From Paracoccus sediminilitoris (lineage in GTDB: Bacteria; Pseudomonadota; Alphaproteobacteria; Rhodobacterales; Rhodobacteraceae): DNA of 64,000 bases. The notes below the pieces were generated by a model that saw only the letters and a program-made list of their open reading frames with translations, was not told the origin of the DNA and did no database searches. Numbering within the stretch: position 1 is the stretch's first letter; the number at the start of each line of letters is the position of its first letter. Below are positions 8,523 to 20,568 of this stretch, piece by piece. Made by a program: the position numbers and the translations under genes. The stretch spans positions 1-64,000 of the forward strand of contig NZ_QJPK01000006.1 of assembly GCF_003259195.1 (NCBI RefSeq). Reading direction: 5' to 3'.

Positions 8523-10055
8523 ATGACCGACATTCTGCAAGAGCTTGAGCGCCGTCGCAGCCAGGCCCGTCTAGGCGGCGGACAGCGGCGCATCGACGCC
8601 CAGCATGGTCGCGGAAAGCTGACGGCGCGCGAGCGCATCGAACTGTTGGTCGACGAGGACAGCTTCGAGGAATTCGACATGTTCGTTGCCCATCGCAGCA
8701 CCGATTTCGGGATGGAGGAAGATCGCCCCTATGGCGACGGCGTGGTCACGGGCTGGGGCACGATCAACGGGCGCATGGTCTATGTCTACAGCCAGGATTT
8801 CACCGTCTTCGGCGGCAGCCTGTCGGAAACCCACGCGCAGAAGATCTGCAAGATCATGGACATGGCCATGCAGAACGGCGCCCCCGTCATCGGCCTGAAC
8901 GATTCGGGTGGTGCGCGCATCCAGGAGGGCGTCGCCAGCCTTGCGGGCTATGCCGAGGTTTTCCAGCGCAACGTGATGGCATCGGGTGTGGTCCCTCAGA
9001 TCAGCGTCATCATGGGACCCTGTGCGGGCGGGGCGGTCTATTCGCCGGCGATGACCGATTTCATCTTCATGGTGAAGGACACGTCCTACATGTTCGTCAC
9101 CGGCCCGGATGTGGTCAAGACCGTCACGAACGAGGTGGTGACCGCCGAAGAGCTGGGCGGTGCCAGCACCCATACCAAGAAATCATCGGTCGCGGATGGC
9201 GCCTTCGAGGATGACGTCGAGGCCCTGGCCGAGATCCGCCGCCTTTTCGATTTCCTGCCGCTGAACAACCGCGAACGCGCACCCACCCGCCCCTTCTTCG
9301 ACGATCCCGCGCGGATCGAGCCCAGCCTCGACACGCTGATCCCCGACAACCCCAACCAGCCCTATGACATGAAGGAGCTGATCGCCAAGGTTGCGGATGA
9401 GGGCGATTTCTACGAGATCCAGAAGGATTTCGCCGCGAACATCCTGATCGGTTTCATCCGCATCGAGGGCCAGACCGTCGGCGTCGTCGCCAACCAGCCG
9501 ATGGTGCTGGCGGGTTGTCTGGACATCGACAGCAGCCGCAAGGCGGCGCGTTTCGTGCGCTTCTGCGATGCCTTCGAAATTCCGATTTTGACGCTGGTCG
9601 ATGTTCCGGGATTCCTGCCCGGGACGGGCCAGGAATATGGCGGCGTCATCAAGCACGGGGCAAAACTTCTGTTCGCCTATGGCGAGGCGACGGTGCCCAA
9701 GGTCACGGTCATCACCCGCAAGGCCTATGGCGGCGCCTATGACGTGATGTCGTCCAAGCACCTGCGTGGCGATTTTAACTATGCCTGGCCCACGGCGGAG
9801 ATCGCGGTGATGGGCGCCAAGGGCGCGGTCGAGATCCTCTATCGCAGCGAATTGGGCGATACCGACAAGATTGCCGCCCGCACCAAGGATTACGAGGACC
9901 GCTTCGCCAACCCCTTCGTCGCCGCCGAGAAGGGCTTCATCGACGAGGTGATCCAGCCGCGCAGCACGCGCCGCCGCGTCGCCCGCGCATTCGCCAGCCT
10001 GCGTGGCAAGCGCCTGACGAACCCGTGGAAAAAGCACGACAACATTCCGCTGTAA
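8523..10055 (+). CDS. pccB: Propionyl-CoA carboxylase, carboxyltransferase (beta) subunit
   Basis: A 510-residue carboxyltransferase subunit; with PccA it converts propionyl-CoA to (S)-methylmalonyl-CoA. The two crotonase-like halves show the acyl-CoA and biotin site signatures [27 protein letters not shown] and, in the C-terminal half, [25 protein letters not shown] and [12 protein letters not shown]. It ends in the family-typical KKHDNIPL. The ATG at 8523 gives the normal N-terminus ([12 protein letters not shown]). It is the first gene of the propionyl-CoA locus and has the TTTGCAAA-like sites about 70-120 bp upstream. Confidence 0.96.
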   Translation: MTDILQELERRRSQARLGGGQRRIDAQHGRGKLTARERIELLVDEDSFEEFDMFVAHRSTDFGMEEDRPYGDGVVTGWGTINGRMVYVYSQDFTVFGGSLSETHAQKICKIMDMAMQNGAPVIGLNDSGGARIQEGVASLAGYAEVFQRNVMASGVVPQISVIMGPCAGGAVYSPAMTDFIFMVKDTSYMFVTGPDVVKTVTNEVVTAEELGGASTHTKKSSVADGAFEDDVEALAEIRRLFDFLPLNNRERAPTRPFFDDPARIEPSLDTLIPDNPNQPYDMKELIAKVADEGDFYEIQKDFAANILIGFIRIEGQTVGVVANQPMVLAGCLDIDSSRKAARFVRFCDAFEIPILTLVDVPGFLPGTGQEYGGVIKHGAKLLFAYGEATVPKVTVITRKAYGGAYDVMSSKHLRGDFNYAWPTAEIAVMGAKGAVEILYRSELGDTDKIAARTKDYEDRFANPFVAAEKGFIDEVIQPRSTRRRVARAFASLRGKRLTNPWKKHDNIPL

Positions 10056-10260
10056 GCACCGGGGACGAAACGCTGATGCACAACTGCGTGAATGATGCAG
10101 CCAAGCCACAGGGTCGCCCGCTTTTGCCGGGGGCGGTGACGGATGCCTGTCTGATGAACGGGCGGGATTGTATCATCCCGCGCAAGTCGGCCATCCAACA
10201 AGCCGACTGTAACCCGAGCAGAAGGACGCCACCGCGTCCCCATCACAGGAGCGTTTCTCC
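10056..10260 (+). other. Leader/spacer with consecutive hairpins between pccB and a small lipoprotein gene
   Basis: This 205-bp spacer encodes no convincing protein. It holds two clean 7-bp hairpins in a row: GCGGGAT/ATCCCGC (10162-10168 and 10175-10181, 6-nt loop) and AGTCGGC/GCCGACT (10185-10191 and 10202-10208, 10-nt loop). A looser GC-rich stem-loop lies just before them (about 10113-10140). None ends in a U-tract, so they may act as mRNA stability or processing elements. Confidence 0.4.
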
Positions 10261-10416
10261 ATGTCCAAAAAAATCATCCTTGGCCTGGTGCTGGTTTCCG
10301 CCTTCGCCGCCTGCCAGCGTCAGCAGCCCGCAGACGTCTATGTGCCGACCGCGCCTGCCGCGCCGATGGTCAACCCCGTCACGACCGAGCCTGTCTATCA
10401 GGGCAAATTCGGCTAA
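10261..10416 (+). CDS. Small lipoprotein in the pcc locus
   Basis: A 51-residue predicted lipoprotein. The signal peptide MSKKIILGLVLVSAFAAC carries a lipobox with the lipidated Cys at residue 18, followed by a short Pro/Ala-rich tail (QQPADVYVPTAPAAP...). A CAGGAG Shine-Dalgarno lies about 11-16 nt before the ATG. Nothing in the mature part suggests an enzyme. Its position between pccB and pccA, with two further small lipoproteins downstream, suggests a conserved but uncharacterised insertion in the operon. Function unknown. Confidence 0.7.
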   Translation: MSKKIILGLVLVSAFAACQRQQPADVYVPTAPAAPMVNPVTTEPVYQGKFG

Positions 10417-10506
10417 GACGCATCGTCCGACATCCGTGCGCGGGCGGCCAGCCTGCCCGCGCGCAGCCCAAGCCGCCCCCGTGCATCACAGCAAAGGGGC
10501 CATGCC

Positions 10507-10923
10507 ATGCTGAAGCATCGCGGCTTTCCGGGGCGTCTTCCCGGTTCAGACTTTCAGTTCACCATTCGGCGGGAAAACCGCAAGAAGGGTGCCACCCCCA
10601 TCACCAAGCGCGAACGCTTCCGCGACCGTCGGGCGCCCGACAAGCGCGCCGATGCGGGTTTTCTGTCCGCACTGATCGCCCATTTCGGTGACGAACCCTT
10701 CGTGCGCGGCAACCTGGACGCGGGCCGTCTTGGCTGGCTGATCGGCCGCGAGGTCAAGGCCGTCGGCGAATTCGACCCCGCCGATTACGACCAGCTGCTG
10801 CAGGTCGACATGGCCGTCGCCGAAGCCTCCTTCCCCGAACTGTTCGCCAAGGACACGCCGCCAGAGTTCAACTGGGACGACATGGACTGGGACGACATGG
10901 ACGAGGACGGGGACGACGTCTGA
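10507..10923 (+). CDS. Hypothetical protein with acidic tail, between pccB and pccA
   Basis: A 138-residue soluble protein that I cannot assign to a family. The N-terminal third is strongly basic (for example RRENRKKGATPITKRERFRDRR). The middle is predicted helical (LIAHFGDEPFVRGNLDAGRLGWL), and the last 20 residues are very acidic with a repeated W-DDMD pattern. There is no signal peptide or membrane segment. Codon use is like that of its neighbours, which supports a real gene. Position suggests cotranscription with pccB and pccA. A role in folding, assembly or biotinylation of the carboxylase is only speculation. Confidence 0.72.
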   Translation: MLKHRGFPGRLPGSDFQFTIRRENRKKGATPITKRERFRDRRAPDKRADAGFLSALIAHFGDEPFVRGNLDAGRLGWLIGREVKAVGEFDPADYDQLLQVDMAVAEASFPELFAKDTPPEFNWDDMDWDDMDEDGDDV

Positions 10924-11050
10924 TGGGCGAATTGGCGCTGAACCTGTTGAAGTCACACGCATGTCAGTTTGACGTGACGGTTCGGTATGCGATAACCCGA
11001 TGTAATTCACAACCGGCCGGCACACGGCCTCTCAAGACAGGCACATTCTC

Positions 11051-11290
11051 ATGCAAAAATCTCTCTTCATCCGCATCGGTGGCATCTCGGCTCTGGTTCT
11101 GGGCCTGGCAGCCTGCGATCCCAGCATGCAGACCGGCCTGTCGCCGGACACGCAGCGCGCCGCAGGCGGTGCCGTTGCCGGTGCCGTCATCGCCAAGGCT
11201 CTGGACGAAGACATCGCGACCGGTGCGGCACTTGGCGGTGCAGCCGGCGCCCTGTGCGATGACGCAGGCGTCTGCCAGCGTCGCTACTGA
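11051..11290 (+). CDS. Small glycine-zipper lipoprotein, copy 1
   Basis: A 79-residue predicted lipoprotein with signal peptide and lipobox LGLAAC (Cys22). The mature part contains a Gly/Ala-rich zipper (AAGGAVAGAVIAKAL...GAALGGAAGAL) of the kind that packs in membranes, and ends with a Cys pair in the pattern LC-D-D-x3-CQ. It is a paralogue of the next gene: both share the zipper and the terminal Cys spacing. It is likely anchored in the envelope; function unknown. Confidence 0.75.
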   Translation: MQKSLFIRIGGISALVLGLAACDPSMQTGLSPDTQRAAGGAVAGAVIAKALDEDIATGAALGGAAGALCDDAGVCQRRY

Positions 11291-11368
11291 TCCATTTGCC
11301 CCAAGGGGCGAACCTTTTCGTCGGGGACTGCGTTCGGTTCCCGACACTTTCAAGACAGGATCTGACAC

Positions 11369-11590
11369 ATGTCCAAGACATTTGCCGTTGCTGCCGTCCT
11401 CAGCGCCTTGGCGCTGGCTGGTTGCACCCAGAACATCCAGCCGACCGACGTCGATCGCGCGGCCATCGGCGCAGCCGCCGGTGCGACCATCGCCAAGGTC
11501 GGCGGTCGCAAGGAAAGCGACATTTACAAAGCTGCTGCCATCGGCGCTGCCGGCGGGGCGCTGTGCAACGACGTTCGTCTTTGCCAATAA
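11369..11590 (+). CDS. Small glycine-zipper lipoprotein, copy 2
   Basis: A 73-residue lipoprotein with lipobox ALAGC (Cys19), a glycine/alanine zipper (AAIGAAAGATIAKV...AAAIGAAGGAL) and the same C-terminal Cys pair as copy 1 (LCNDVRLCQ). The two paralogues are 78 nt apart, which points to a local duplication. The gene is followed by a strong intrinsic terminator, so the transcript from the pccB side probably ends here and pccA would need its own promoter. Function unknown. Confidence 0.75.
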   Translation: MSKTFAVAAVLSALALAGCTQNIQPTDVDRAAIGAAAGATIAKVGGRKESDIYKAAAIGAAGGALCNDVRLCQ

Positions 11591-11627
11591 CACCCTGATC
11601 CGCGCTTCGGCGCGATCTGCACTGATT

Positions 11628-11659
11628 GCCGTCCAAAGCGATGCTTTGGGCGGCTTTTT
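11628..11659 (+). terminator. Rho-independent terminator before pccA
   Basis: A perfect 12-bp stem (GCCGTCCAAAGC at 11628-11639 with GCTTTGGGCGGC at 11643-11654, allowing one G-U pair) has a 3-nt loop and is followed by five T. It closes the small-lipoprotein transcription unit 24 nt ahead of the pccA start. Confidence 0.85.
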
Positions 11660-11683
11660 CATGTCGCGTCCTGGGAGGAGCCC

Positions 11684-13729
<2,046 letters not shown>

Positions 13730-13805
13730 CCGGCGCCCCCGCATATCGGCATCCCTGCACGCCATCACCTTTTGGTGGTTCGTCAGGGTGCCGTCATTCG
13801 GGGGA

Positions 13806-14222
13806 TCAGTCGTCGGCCTCGCGCTGGCGCATGGGCATGGAGTCGATCAGGCTGATGATCTGCGCGGGATCGACCAGGGTGGTCTGGGACAGCTTGACGC
13901 CTCCGTCCTTGCCGATCAGCAGGACCGCGAAGCCTGTCCCCACCCGGTCGCGCAGATCGGCGGCACCCGGCCCTTCGGTCAGGACGACCACCTGGCGTTC
14001 GACAAGGGCGGGGGTTTCCGTCCGCAACGCGTCCAGTTGCGCTTCGACCTCGGGGCCCTCGCCCAGAACCACGACGGGACGGGACGTCCATTGCAATTTG
14101 GTCAGGGTATCGGGCTGGATCGGGGTGACGCTCAGCGTCATCGCGCCGCTGCGCATGGTATCGGCAGGGGACATCGCGGGGGCGGATGCCAGAAACAGTG
14201 CTGTAAGACAGGCCTGTCGCAT
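13806..14222 (-). CDS. DUF4174-domain secreted protein, copy 1
   Basis: A 138-residue protein with a signal peptide (MRQACLTALFLASAPAMSPA) and a DUF4174 domain, recognisable by RPVVVLGEG near residue 48, the LLIGKDGGVKL strand and the C-terminal IDSMPMRQRE. The fold looks thioredoxin-like, but there is no CXXC, so redox activity is unlikely. It is on the opposite strand to pccA and the mutase, and a second DUF4174 gene lies 690 bp to the right. Function of the family is unknown. Confidence 0.82.
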   Translation of the reverse strand: MRQACLTALFLASAPAMSPADTMRSGAMTLSVTPIQPDTLTKLQWTSRPVVVLGEGPEVEAQLDALRTETPALVERQVVVLTEGPGAADLRDRVGTGFAVLLIGKDGGVKLSQTTLVDPAQIISLIDSMPMRQREADD

Positions 14223-14287
14223 CGAATTCTCCTATCGGTTGAGAATAGGACGCCCCGGCCCGCTGAACGGTTCCCGCCGAGGTCTCG

Positions 14288-14668
14288 ATGCCGCCGCTTG
14301 ACGCCTATCTCAGCCCACAATCGCAGCAGGCGGTCATTGCCGGGATGTTCCTGTCCTTCGGCTGGCTGGTCGTGGCCGCCCAGACTCGTAGTCACGACGC
14401 CCGCCTGCGGCGCGATGGCGAAAGGGCCGCTCAGATGATGGGGGATTACCTGTCGTTGATGGCCGAGACGCGCGATTGCGGCATTCATGCCATCCGGGTG
14501 CTGACGGAGTGCCTGAGAGGCGGACCGGATGCGGTCGAGGCGATGCTGGACGCGGACGAGGCAGAGACCATCGCGCAGCTAAACCGGCACCTGCCCGACG
14601 AACTGGCGCAGATGCGCGCCCGTCTGGAGGCGGTCAGTACCCGATCTTCGGACCCGAGAGGCCGGTGA
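14288..14668 (+). CDS. Hypothetical protein with one N-terminal membrane segment
   Basis: A 126-residue frame with one hydrophobic segment near the N-terminus (AVIAGMFLSFGWLVVAA, about residues 15-31) followed by a charged helical cytoplasmic or periplasmic part (residues 35-120). A GAGG sequence lies 9 nt before the ATG. No family recognised. Its end overlaps the end of the small opposite-strand gene at 14634-14822 by 35 bp, which lowers confidence in one of the two. Confidence 0.5.
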   Translation: MPPLDAYLSPQSQQAVIAGMFLSFGWLVVAAQTRSHDARLRRDGERAAQMMGDYLSLMAETRDCGIHAIRVLTECLRGGPDAVEAMLDADEAETIAQLNRHLPDELAQMRARLEAVSTRSSDPRGR

Positions 14669-14822
14669 TGGGACGCAATCCGATGGCCCGCACAATTTCA
14701 TTGGCACGGCTGAGAACGGGCGTCTTGGCATCGGGGCGGGCGGTCTGTTCAGGGCGACGGTTAGGCGCAGCCTGCGTCTTGGCGACGGTCCGGGTCGAAA
14801 GCTCCTTGCGCGGTTCTGCCAT
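14634..14822 (-). CDS. Small basic hypothetical protein
   Basis: A 62-residue basic protein (MAEPRKELSTRTVAKTQ...) whose C-terminal 23 residues (NEIVRAIGLRPITGLSGPKIGY region) look more ordered than the rest. The start at 14822 has an AAGGGG Shine-Dalgarno 7-12 nt upstream. It overlaps the opposite gene tail to tail. There is no recognisable domain and it may not be real; the good ribosome site is the main support. Confidence 0.42.
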   Translation of the reverse strand: MAEPRKELSTRTVAKTQAAPNRRPEQTARPDAKTPVLSRANEIVRAIGLRPITGLSGPKIGY

Positions 14823-14912
14823 GATCGGTCCCCTTCTTCGCGCCGATGATCGGTGCGTCATGTCTGATGATATAAGAAACGCGGGGCATTTCCACAAGTT
14901 TCATGGCCCGGC

Positions 14913-15446
14913 CTATCGCAGGGTGCTGCCCCGGCCTATTTCCTGGCGGCGCAATGGCAGCCGGTCGATGGCGCGGCCGATCTCGCGGACGTCCCAGGGC
15001 GAGGGTCGGCGGATCTTGATTTGTCCGTCCTTGTCGATCAGCACCAGCGAAAAGCCACGCGGATGCAGTCTTTGCCTCCAGATGCTGTCCGCGGCAGGAT
15101 CAGTGTCCAGAATCACGACCGCATCGCGGGCGGCCAACGCCACGGCACCGCGTTCCAGCGCCTCCAGTTGTTCGACGAAGGCTGGATCGCCCGGCGTTTC
15201 GGCAAAGACCACGACGGGGCGCTGCTTCCACAGGAAATCATCGGGCGCGACATCGGCGGCATCAAGAAAGCTGGCTTCGGGGGCAGCCGGCAGCACGGGA
15301 TCGTTGGGCTCTGTGCTGCTTTGCGCGATGGGAGGCAGGCGCGCGGGGTTGGACCGGGGCACGCTGTCGGCATCGGGCGGCGGCGCATCGCGACCGGGTC
15401 CCATGGCCGAAAGGGCCATCACGAAAAACAGAAATTTGAACTTCAT
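14913..15446 (-). CDS. DUF4174-domain secreted protein, copy 2
   Basis: A 177-residue paralogue of the protein at 13806-14222. It has a short signal peptide (MKFKFLFFVMALSAMG), a Pro/Ala/Asp-rich linker of about 70 residues, then the DUF4174 core: RPVVVFAETPGDPAF, LVLIDKDGQIKIRR and a C-terminal IDRLPLRRQE in place of the usual IDxMPMR. The start at 15446 sets the signal peptide at the N-terminus; the frame runs further upstream but only as antisense to the mutase gene. Divergent from the mutase gene (57 bp apart). Function unknown. Confidence 0.8.
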   Translation of the reverse strand: MKFKFLFFVMALSAMGPGRDAPPPDADSVPRSNPARLPPIAQSSTEPNDPVLPAAPEASFLDAADVAPDDFLWKQRPVVVFAETPGDPAFVEQLEALERGAVALAARDAVVILDTDPAADSIWRQRLHPRGFSLVLIDKDGQIKIRRPSPWDVREIGRAIDRLPLRRQEIGRGSTLR

Positions 15447-15503
15447 CGGCACCTCGTCATACCTTGAATATAGGGTGGAACGGGCCGCGGGAAAGGATGG
15501 ATC

Positions 15504-17631
<2,128 letters not shown>

Positions 17632-17636
<5 letters not shown>

Positions 17637-17693
17637 TTGCGTCCCGCGGCGGCCGGGGGGCTTCGCACCCCCCGGACCCCCTGCGCAATCATG
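17632..17693. repeat. Nested inverted repeats at the end of the mutase gene
   Basis: An outer 10-bp inverted repeat (CATGATTGCG at 17632-17641 and CGCAATCATG at 17684-17693) encloses an inner 8-bp GC hairpin (CCGGGGGG at 17653-17660, loop CTTCGCA, CCCCCCGG at 17668-17675). The outer left arm includes the mutase stop codon. No U-tract follows. It may be a 3' stability element or a rho-assisted terminator. Confidence 0.6.
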
Positions 17694-17768
17694 CCGATAT
17701 GGCCACGGCAGGCGTTGTCTTGGCGGCGGTCGTGTGAAACGCTGGCGGGCAAACGGCAAGGACCCGAC

Positions 17769-18593
17769 ATGAGCGACGGACGCAACGGAGCGATCAAGCA
17801 GATCATCTGCATCAAGTGGGGCGCGAAATTCGGGCCCGAATACGTCAACCGCCTGCACGCGATGGTGGCGCGCAACATCACGCCTCCGTTCCGGCTGTTC
17901 TGTTTCACCGATGACGGAACCGGGTTGCATCCCGACGTCGCCGTCAGGCCGCTGCCGGAATTCGCCTATGATACGCCGGTGCGGACCAAGGGCAAATGGC
18001 CCAAGTCGCGTCTATGGGGCGATCTGGGCGATGTCACGGGGGTCGTGCTGTTCCTGGATCTGGACGTCATCGTCACGGGCAACCTGGATCCCTTCTTTGA
18101 ATTCGGCGATCCGAACGATACCGTGCTTGGCCGCAACCCCAACACGCCCCTCGAAAAAATGGGCCAGACATCGGTCTATCGCATGACGGTCGGACATCTT
18201 GCGCCGCTGCAGCAGATATTCCGCGCCGATCCGCAGGGCATCGCCGATCAGTACAAATACGAACAGCGCTTCGTGACCCGCAACGCGCCGGGCGGCGTCA
18301 AGTTCTGGCCCAAGGGCTGGCTGGCGCATTTCCGCTTTCACTGCATCCCGAACTTTCCGATGAACTATTTGAAGGAACCGCGCATCCCTAAGGGCACGCG
18401 CATCGTGATGTTTCCCGGCAACCTGAACCCGCCCGACGCCATCGCAGGCCGGTGGGACGAAGCCGACCCGGTACGCAGCCCGTCCCAGCACCTGAAGGCG
18501 GCCTTTGCCCCCGACCGGCGGGAAAGCTTCTTGAAGCATATCCGCCATTTCGTCCGCCCAACCACCTGGGTGGACAAGCTGTGGCGCGAATGA
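17769..18593 (+). CDS. Glycosyltransferase, family-8-like
   Basis: A 274-residue putative glycosyltransferase with a GT-A-like N-terminal half: CIKWGAKFGPEYVNRLHAMVARNI, FCFTDDG, then KSRLWGDLGDVTGVVLFLDLDVIVTGNLD, where DLDVI supplies the DxD metal/nucleotide-sugar site (about residues 98-100). No signal peptide or transmembrane segment. The start at 17769 is chosen by the natural N-terminus MSDGRNGAIKQIICIK; sequence upstream lies in the inverted-repeat region. Followed after 3 nt by a small hypothetical gene. Donor and acceptor unknown. Confidence 0.8.
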   Translation: MSDGRNGAIKQIICIKWGAKFGPEYVNRLHAMVARNITPPFRLFCFTDDGTGLHPDVAVRPLPEFAYDTPVRTKGKWPKSRLWGDLGDVTGVVLFLDLDVIVTGNLDPFFEFGDPNDTVLGRNPNTPLEKMGQTSVYRMTVGHLAPLQQIFRADPQGIADQYKYEQRFVTRNAPGGVKFWPKGWLAHFRFHCIPNFPMNYLKEPRIPKGTRIVMFPGNLNPPDAIAGRWDEADPVRSPSQHLKAAFAPDRRESFLKHIRHFVRPTTWVDKLWRE

Positions 18594-18596
18594 CCG

Positions 18597-19115
18597 ATGG
18601 CATTGCCGCGCGCCCCTGACCGTCTGCCCGACGAGATGGCGCTGGCCATCGGACATGCCGTCGCCGCCTTCGGTTTCCTGGAGGAGGCGCTGAAGCGCGC
18701 CATCTTTTCCCTGACCCGCAAGGGGCTGGGACAGGATGCCGAGGAAACGGCCCTGCAATCCTGGCTGCAGCGGATGGAGGAGATTGCCGACGACACGCTT
18801 GGCACGCTGATCGACAGCTTTGTCGCATCGGCCAAGGGGGCCGATGACCTGGATCAGTTGGCGCGCGACCTGCGACGGCTGCGGGTGCTGCGCAACCTGT
18901 TGTGCCATGCGTCGTGGCGACCGGGCGACCAGCCCGGCATGTGGCATCCGACCTTCATCAACACCCGGGGCGAACGTCATCCCGACGACATGGGCGCCGA
19001 TGACATCGCGGCTATCCGCGACGACACCTTGTCGGCGGCACGACGCGTCGTGCGGATCATGCGCGCCACCGGGATCGAGGGCCAGTGGGCCGGGATGGCG
19101 GATGTCACGCCCTAA
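18597..19115 (+). CDS. Hypothetical helical protein
   Basis: A 172-residue, largely alpha-helical protein with no family that I can name. It contains two long amphipathic helices (AIGHAVAAFGFLEEALKRAIF and LDQLARDLRRLRVLRNLLCHASW). The second resembles the R-x3-RN-x3-H pattern of HEPN-like proteins (RVLRNLLCH), which is suggestive only. It lies 3 nt after the glycosyltransferase stop and is probably cotranscribed. An alternative start at 18636 would trim 13 residues. Confidence 0.65.
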   Translation: MALPRAPDRLPDEMALAIGHAVAAFGFLEEALKRAIFSLTRKGLGQDAEETALQSWLQRMEEIADDTLGTLIDSFVASAKGADDLDQLARDLRRLRVLRNLLCHASWRPGDQPGMWHPTFINTRGERHPDDMGADDIAAIRDDTLSAARRVVRIMRATGIEGQWAGMADVTP

Positions 19116-19247
19116 ACCGTGTCTGTGACATTTTCAGCGCGCCGGACCCGCCCCATGCAGCATCAAGCACCGTCTTCCCCTGTTTCCCGCGTTGCAGAAC
19201 GGCCCGTCACAGGCTAACACCCGCGAAATCAAAGACGAGAGGCACTT

Positions 19248-20537
19248 ATGTCGTCCCCCCTCCGCCTTGGCATCGCCGGGCTTGGCACCGTCGGGATCGG
19301 TGTCGTCAAGATCATTCAGAAACACGCCGACCTGCTGGCTAAGCGGTCCGGTCGCCAGGTCAGCATCACCGCTGTTTCGGCCCGCGACCGAATGAAGAAC
19401 CGCGATGCGGATCTGTCGGGCTATCGTTGGGAAAGCGATCCGATGACGGTGGCGACGGCCGACGATGTCGATGTCTATGTCGAACTGGTCGGTGGCGATG
19501 CTGGCGTGGCCCGCGACACGATCGAGGCGGCGTTGCGGTCCGGCAAGGATGTCGTCACCGCCAACAAGGCGTTGCTGGCGATGCACGGTCAGCACTTGGC
19601 ACAACTGGCCGAGAGCCTGGGCCGCGTCATCCGCTTTGAGGCGGCGGTGGCAGGCGGCATTCCCGTCATCAAGACGATGACCGAATCCATGGCCGGGAAC
19701 CAGATCAACCGGGTGATGGGCGTCATGAATGGCACCTGCAACTATATCCTGACGCGGATGGAAAGCGCCGGCCTGCCCTATGAGGCCGTCTTCGAGGAAG
19801 CCCGCCAGTTGGGCTACCTCGAGGCTGATCCCAACCTGGATGTCGGCGGCATCGATGCGGGCCACAAGCTGGCAATTCTGTCCTCGATCGCCTTCGGAAC
19901 CCAGGTCAGCTTTGGCGATGTCGAGCTGGAGGGGATCGAGCGCATCAGCATCGACGATATCCGCCGCGCGTCGGACATGGGATACCGCATCAAGCTGCTG
20001 GGGATCGCGCAGATGACCGCGCGGGGCCTGGAACAGCGCATGTCGCCCTGTCTGGTGCCCGCCGACAGCCCGCTTGGCCAACTGGTCGGCGGCACGAACA
20101 TGGTCGTCATCGAGGGCGACGCCGTAGGCCAGATCGTGCTGCGCGGTGCGGGCGCAGGCGAAGGTCCGACCGCCAGCGCCGTCCTGTCAGATATCGTGGA
20201 AATTGCGCGCGGTGTGCGCCTGCCGGTCTTTGGTCAGCCCGCCAGCGACCTCAAGGCGGCACAGCCCGCCCGGACGGCCATTCCCGCGGCCTACTACATC
20301 CGGTTGGAATTGCAGGACAAACCGGGCGCACTGGCCAAGGTGGCGACGGTGCTGGGCGATGCCGGGATCTCGATCGACCGGATGCGTCAGTATGGCCAGC
20401 ACAGCCCGGCCAGCGTGCCCGTGCTGGTCGTCACCCACAAGACCACCCCCGAGGCGATCGATTTCGCCATTGAAGCCCTGCCCCGCACCGGCGTTCTGGT
20501 CAGCGACCCCGTCGAATTGCGGATCGAGGAAGTCTGA
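19248..20537 (+). CDS. hom: Homoserine dehydrogenase
   Basis: A 429-residue NAD(P)-dependent enzyme reducing aspartate semialdehyde to homoserine for methionine, threonine and isoleucine synthesis. N-terminal Rossmann fold GIAGLGTVGIGVV, central catalytic domain with NGTCNYILTRME and EADPNLDVGGIDAGHKLAIL, and a C-terminal ACT domain (YIRLELQDKPGALAKVATVL) that normally mediates feedback by threonine. A GAGAGG ribosome site lies 7 nt before the ATG. A GC-rich hairpin follows 5 nt after the stop. Confidence 0.96.
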   Translation: MSSPLRLGIAGLGTVGIGVVKIIQKHADLLAKRSGRQVSITAVSARDRMKNRDADLSGYRWESDPMTVATADDVDVYVELVGGDAGVARDTIEAALRSGKDVVTANKALLAMHGQHLAQLAESLGRVIRFEAAVAGGIPVIKTMTESMAGNQINRVMGVMNGTCNYILTRMESAGLPYEAVFEEARQLGYLEADPNLDVGGIDAGHKLAILSSIAFGTQVSFGDVELEGIERISIDDIRRASDMGYRIKLLGIAQMTARGLEQRMSPCLVPADSPLGQLVGGTNMVVIEGDAVGQIVLRGAGAGEGPTASAVLSDIVEIARGVRLPVFGQPASDLKAAQPARTAIPAAYYIRLELQDKPGALAKVATVLGDAGISIDRMRQYGQHSPASVPVLVVTHKTTPEAIDFAIEALPRTGVLVSDPVELRIEEV

Positions 20538-20542
20538 GCGAA

Positions 20543-20568
20543 GCCGGGGGCCTTCACGGTCCCCCGGC
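20543..20568 (+). terminator. Hairpin after homoserine dehydrogenase
   Basis: An 8-bp GC stem (GCCGGGGG at 20543-20550 with CCCCCGGC at 20561-20568) has a 10-nt loop and no clear U-tract. Probably a transcript end or stability element. Confidence 0.5.

Noticed and set aside
10025..10513. A 162-codon frame across the pccB end and spacer
   Set aside because: Overlaps pccB and the small lipoprotein gene out of frame; the spacer is better explained by hairpins.
17653..17675. GGGGGG/CCCCCC hairpin as a standard rho-independent terminator
   Set aside because: No U-tract follows; recorded as part of a nested inverted repeat instead.
18597..19115. HEPN toxin-like domain in the hypothetical helical protein
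   Set aside because: Only a loose R-x3-RN-x3-H resemblance (RVLRNLLCH) and no partner antitoxin gene; not enough for the call.
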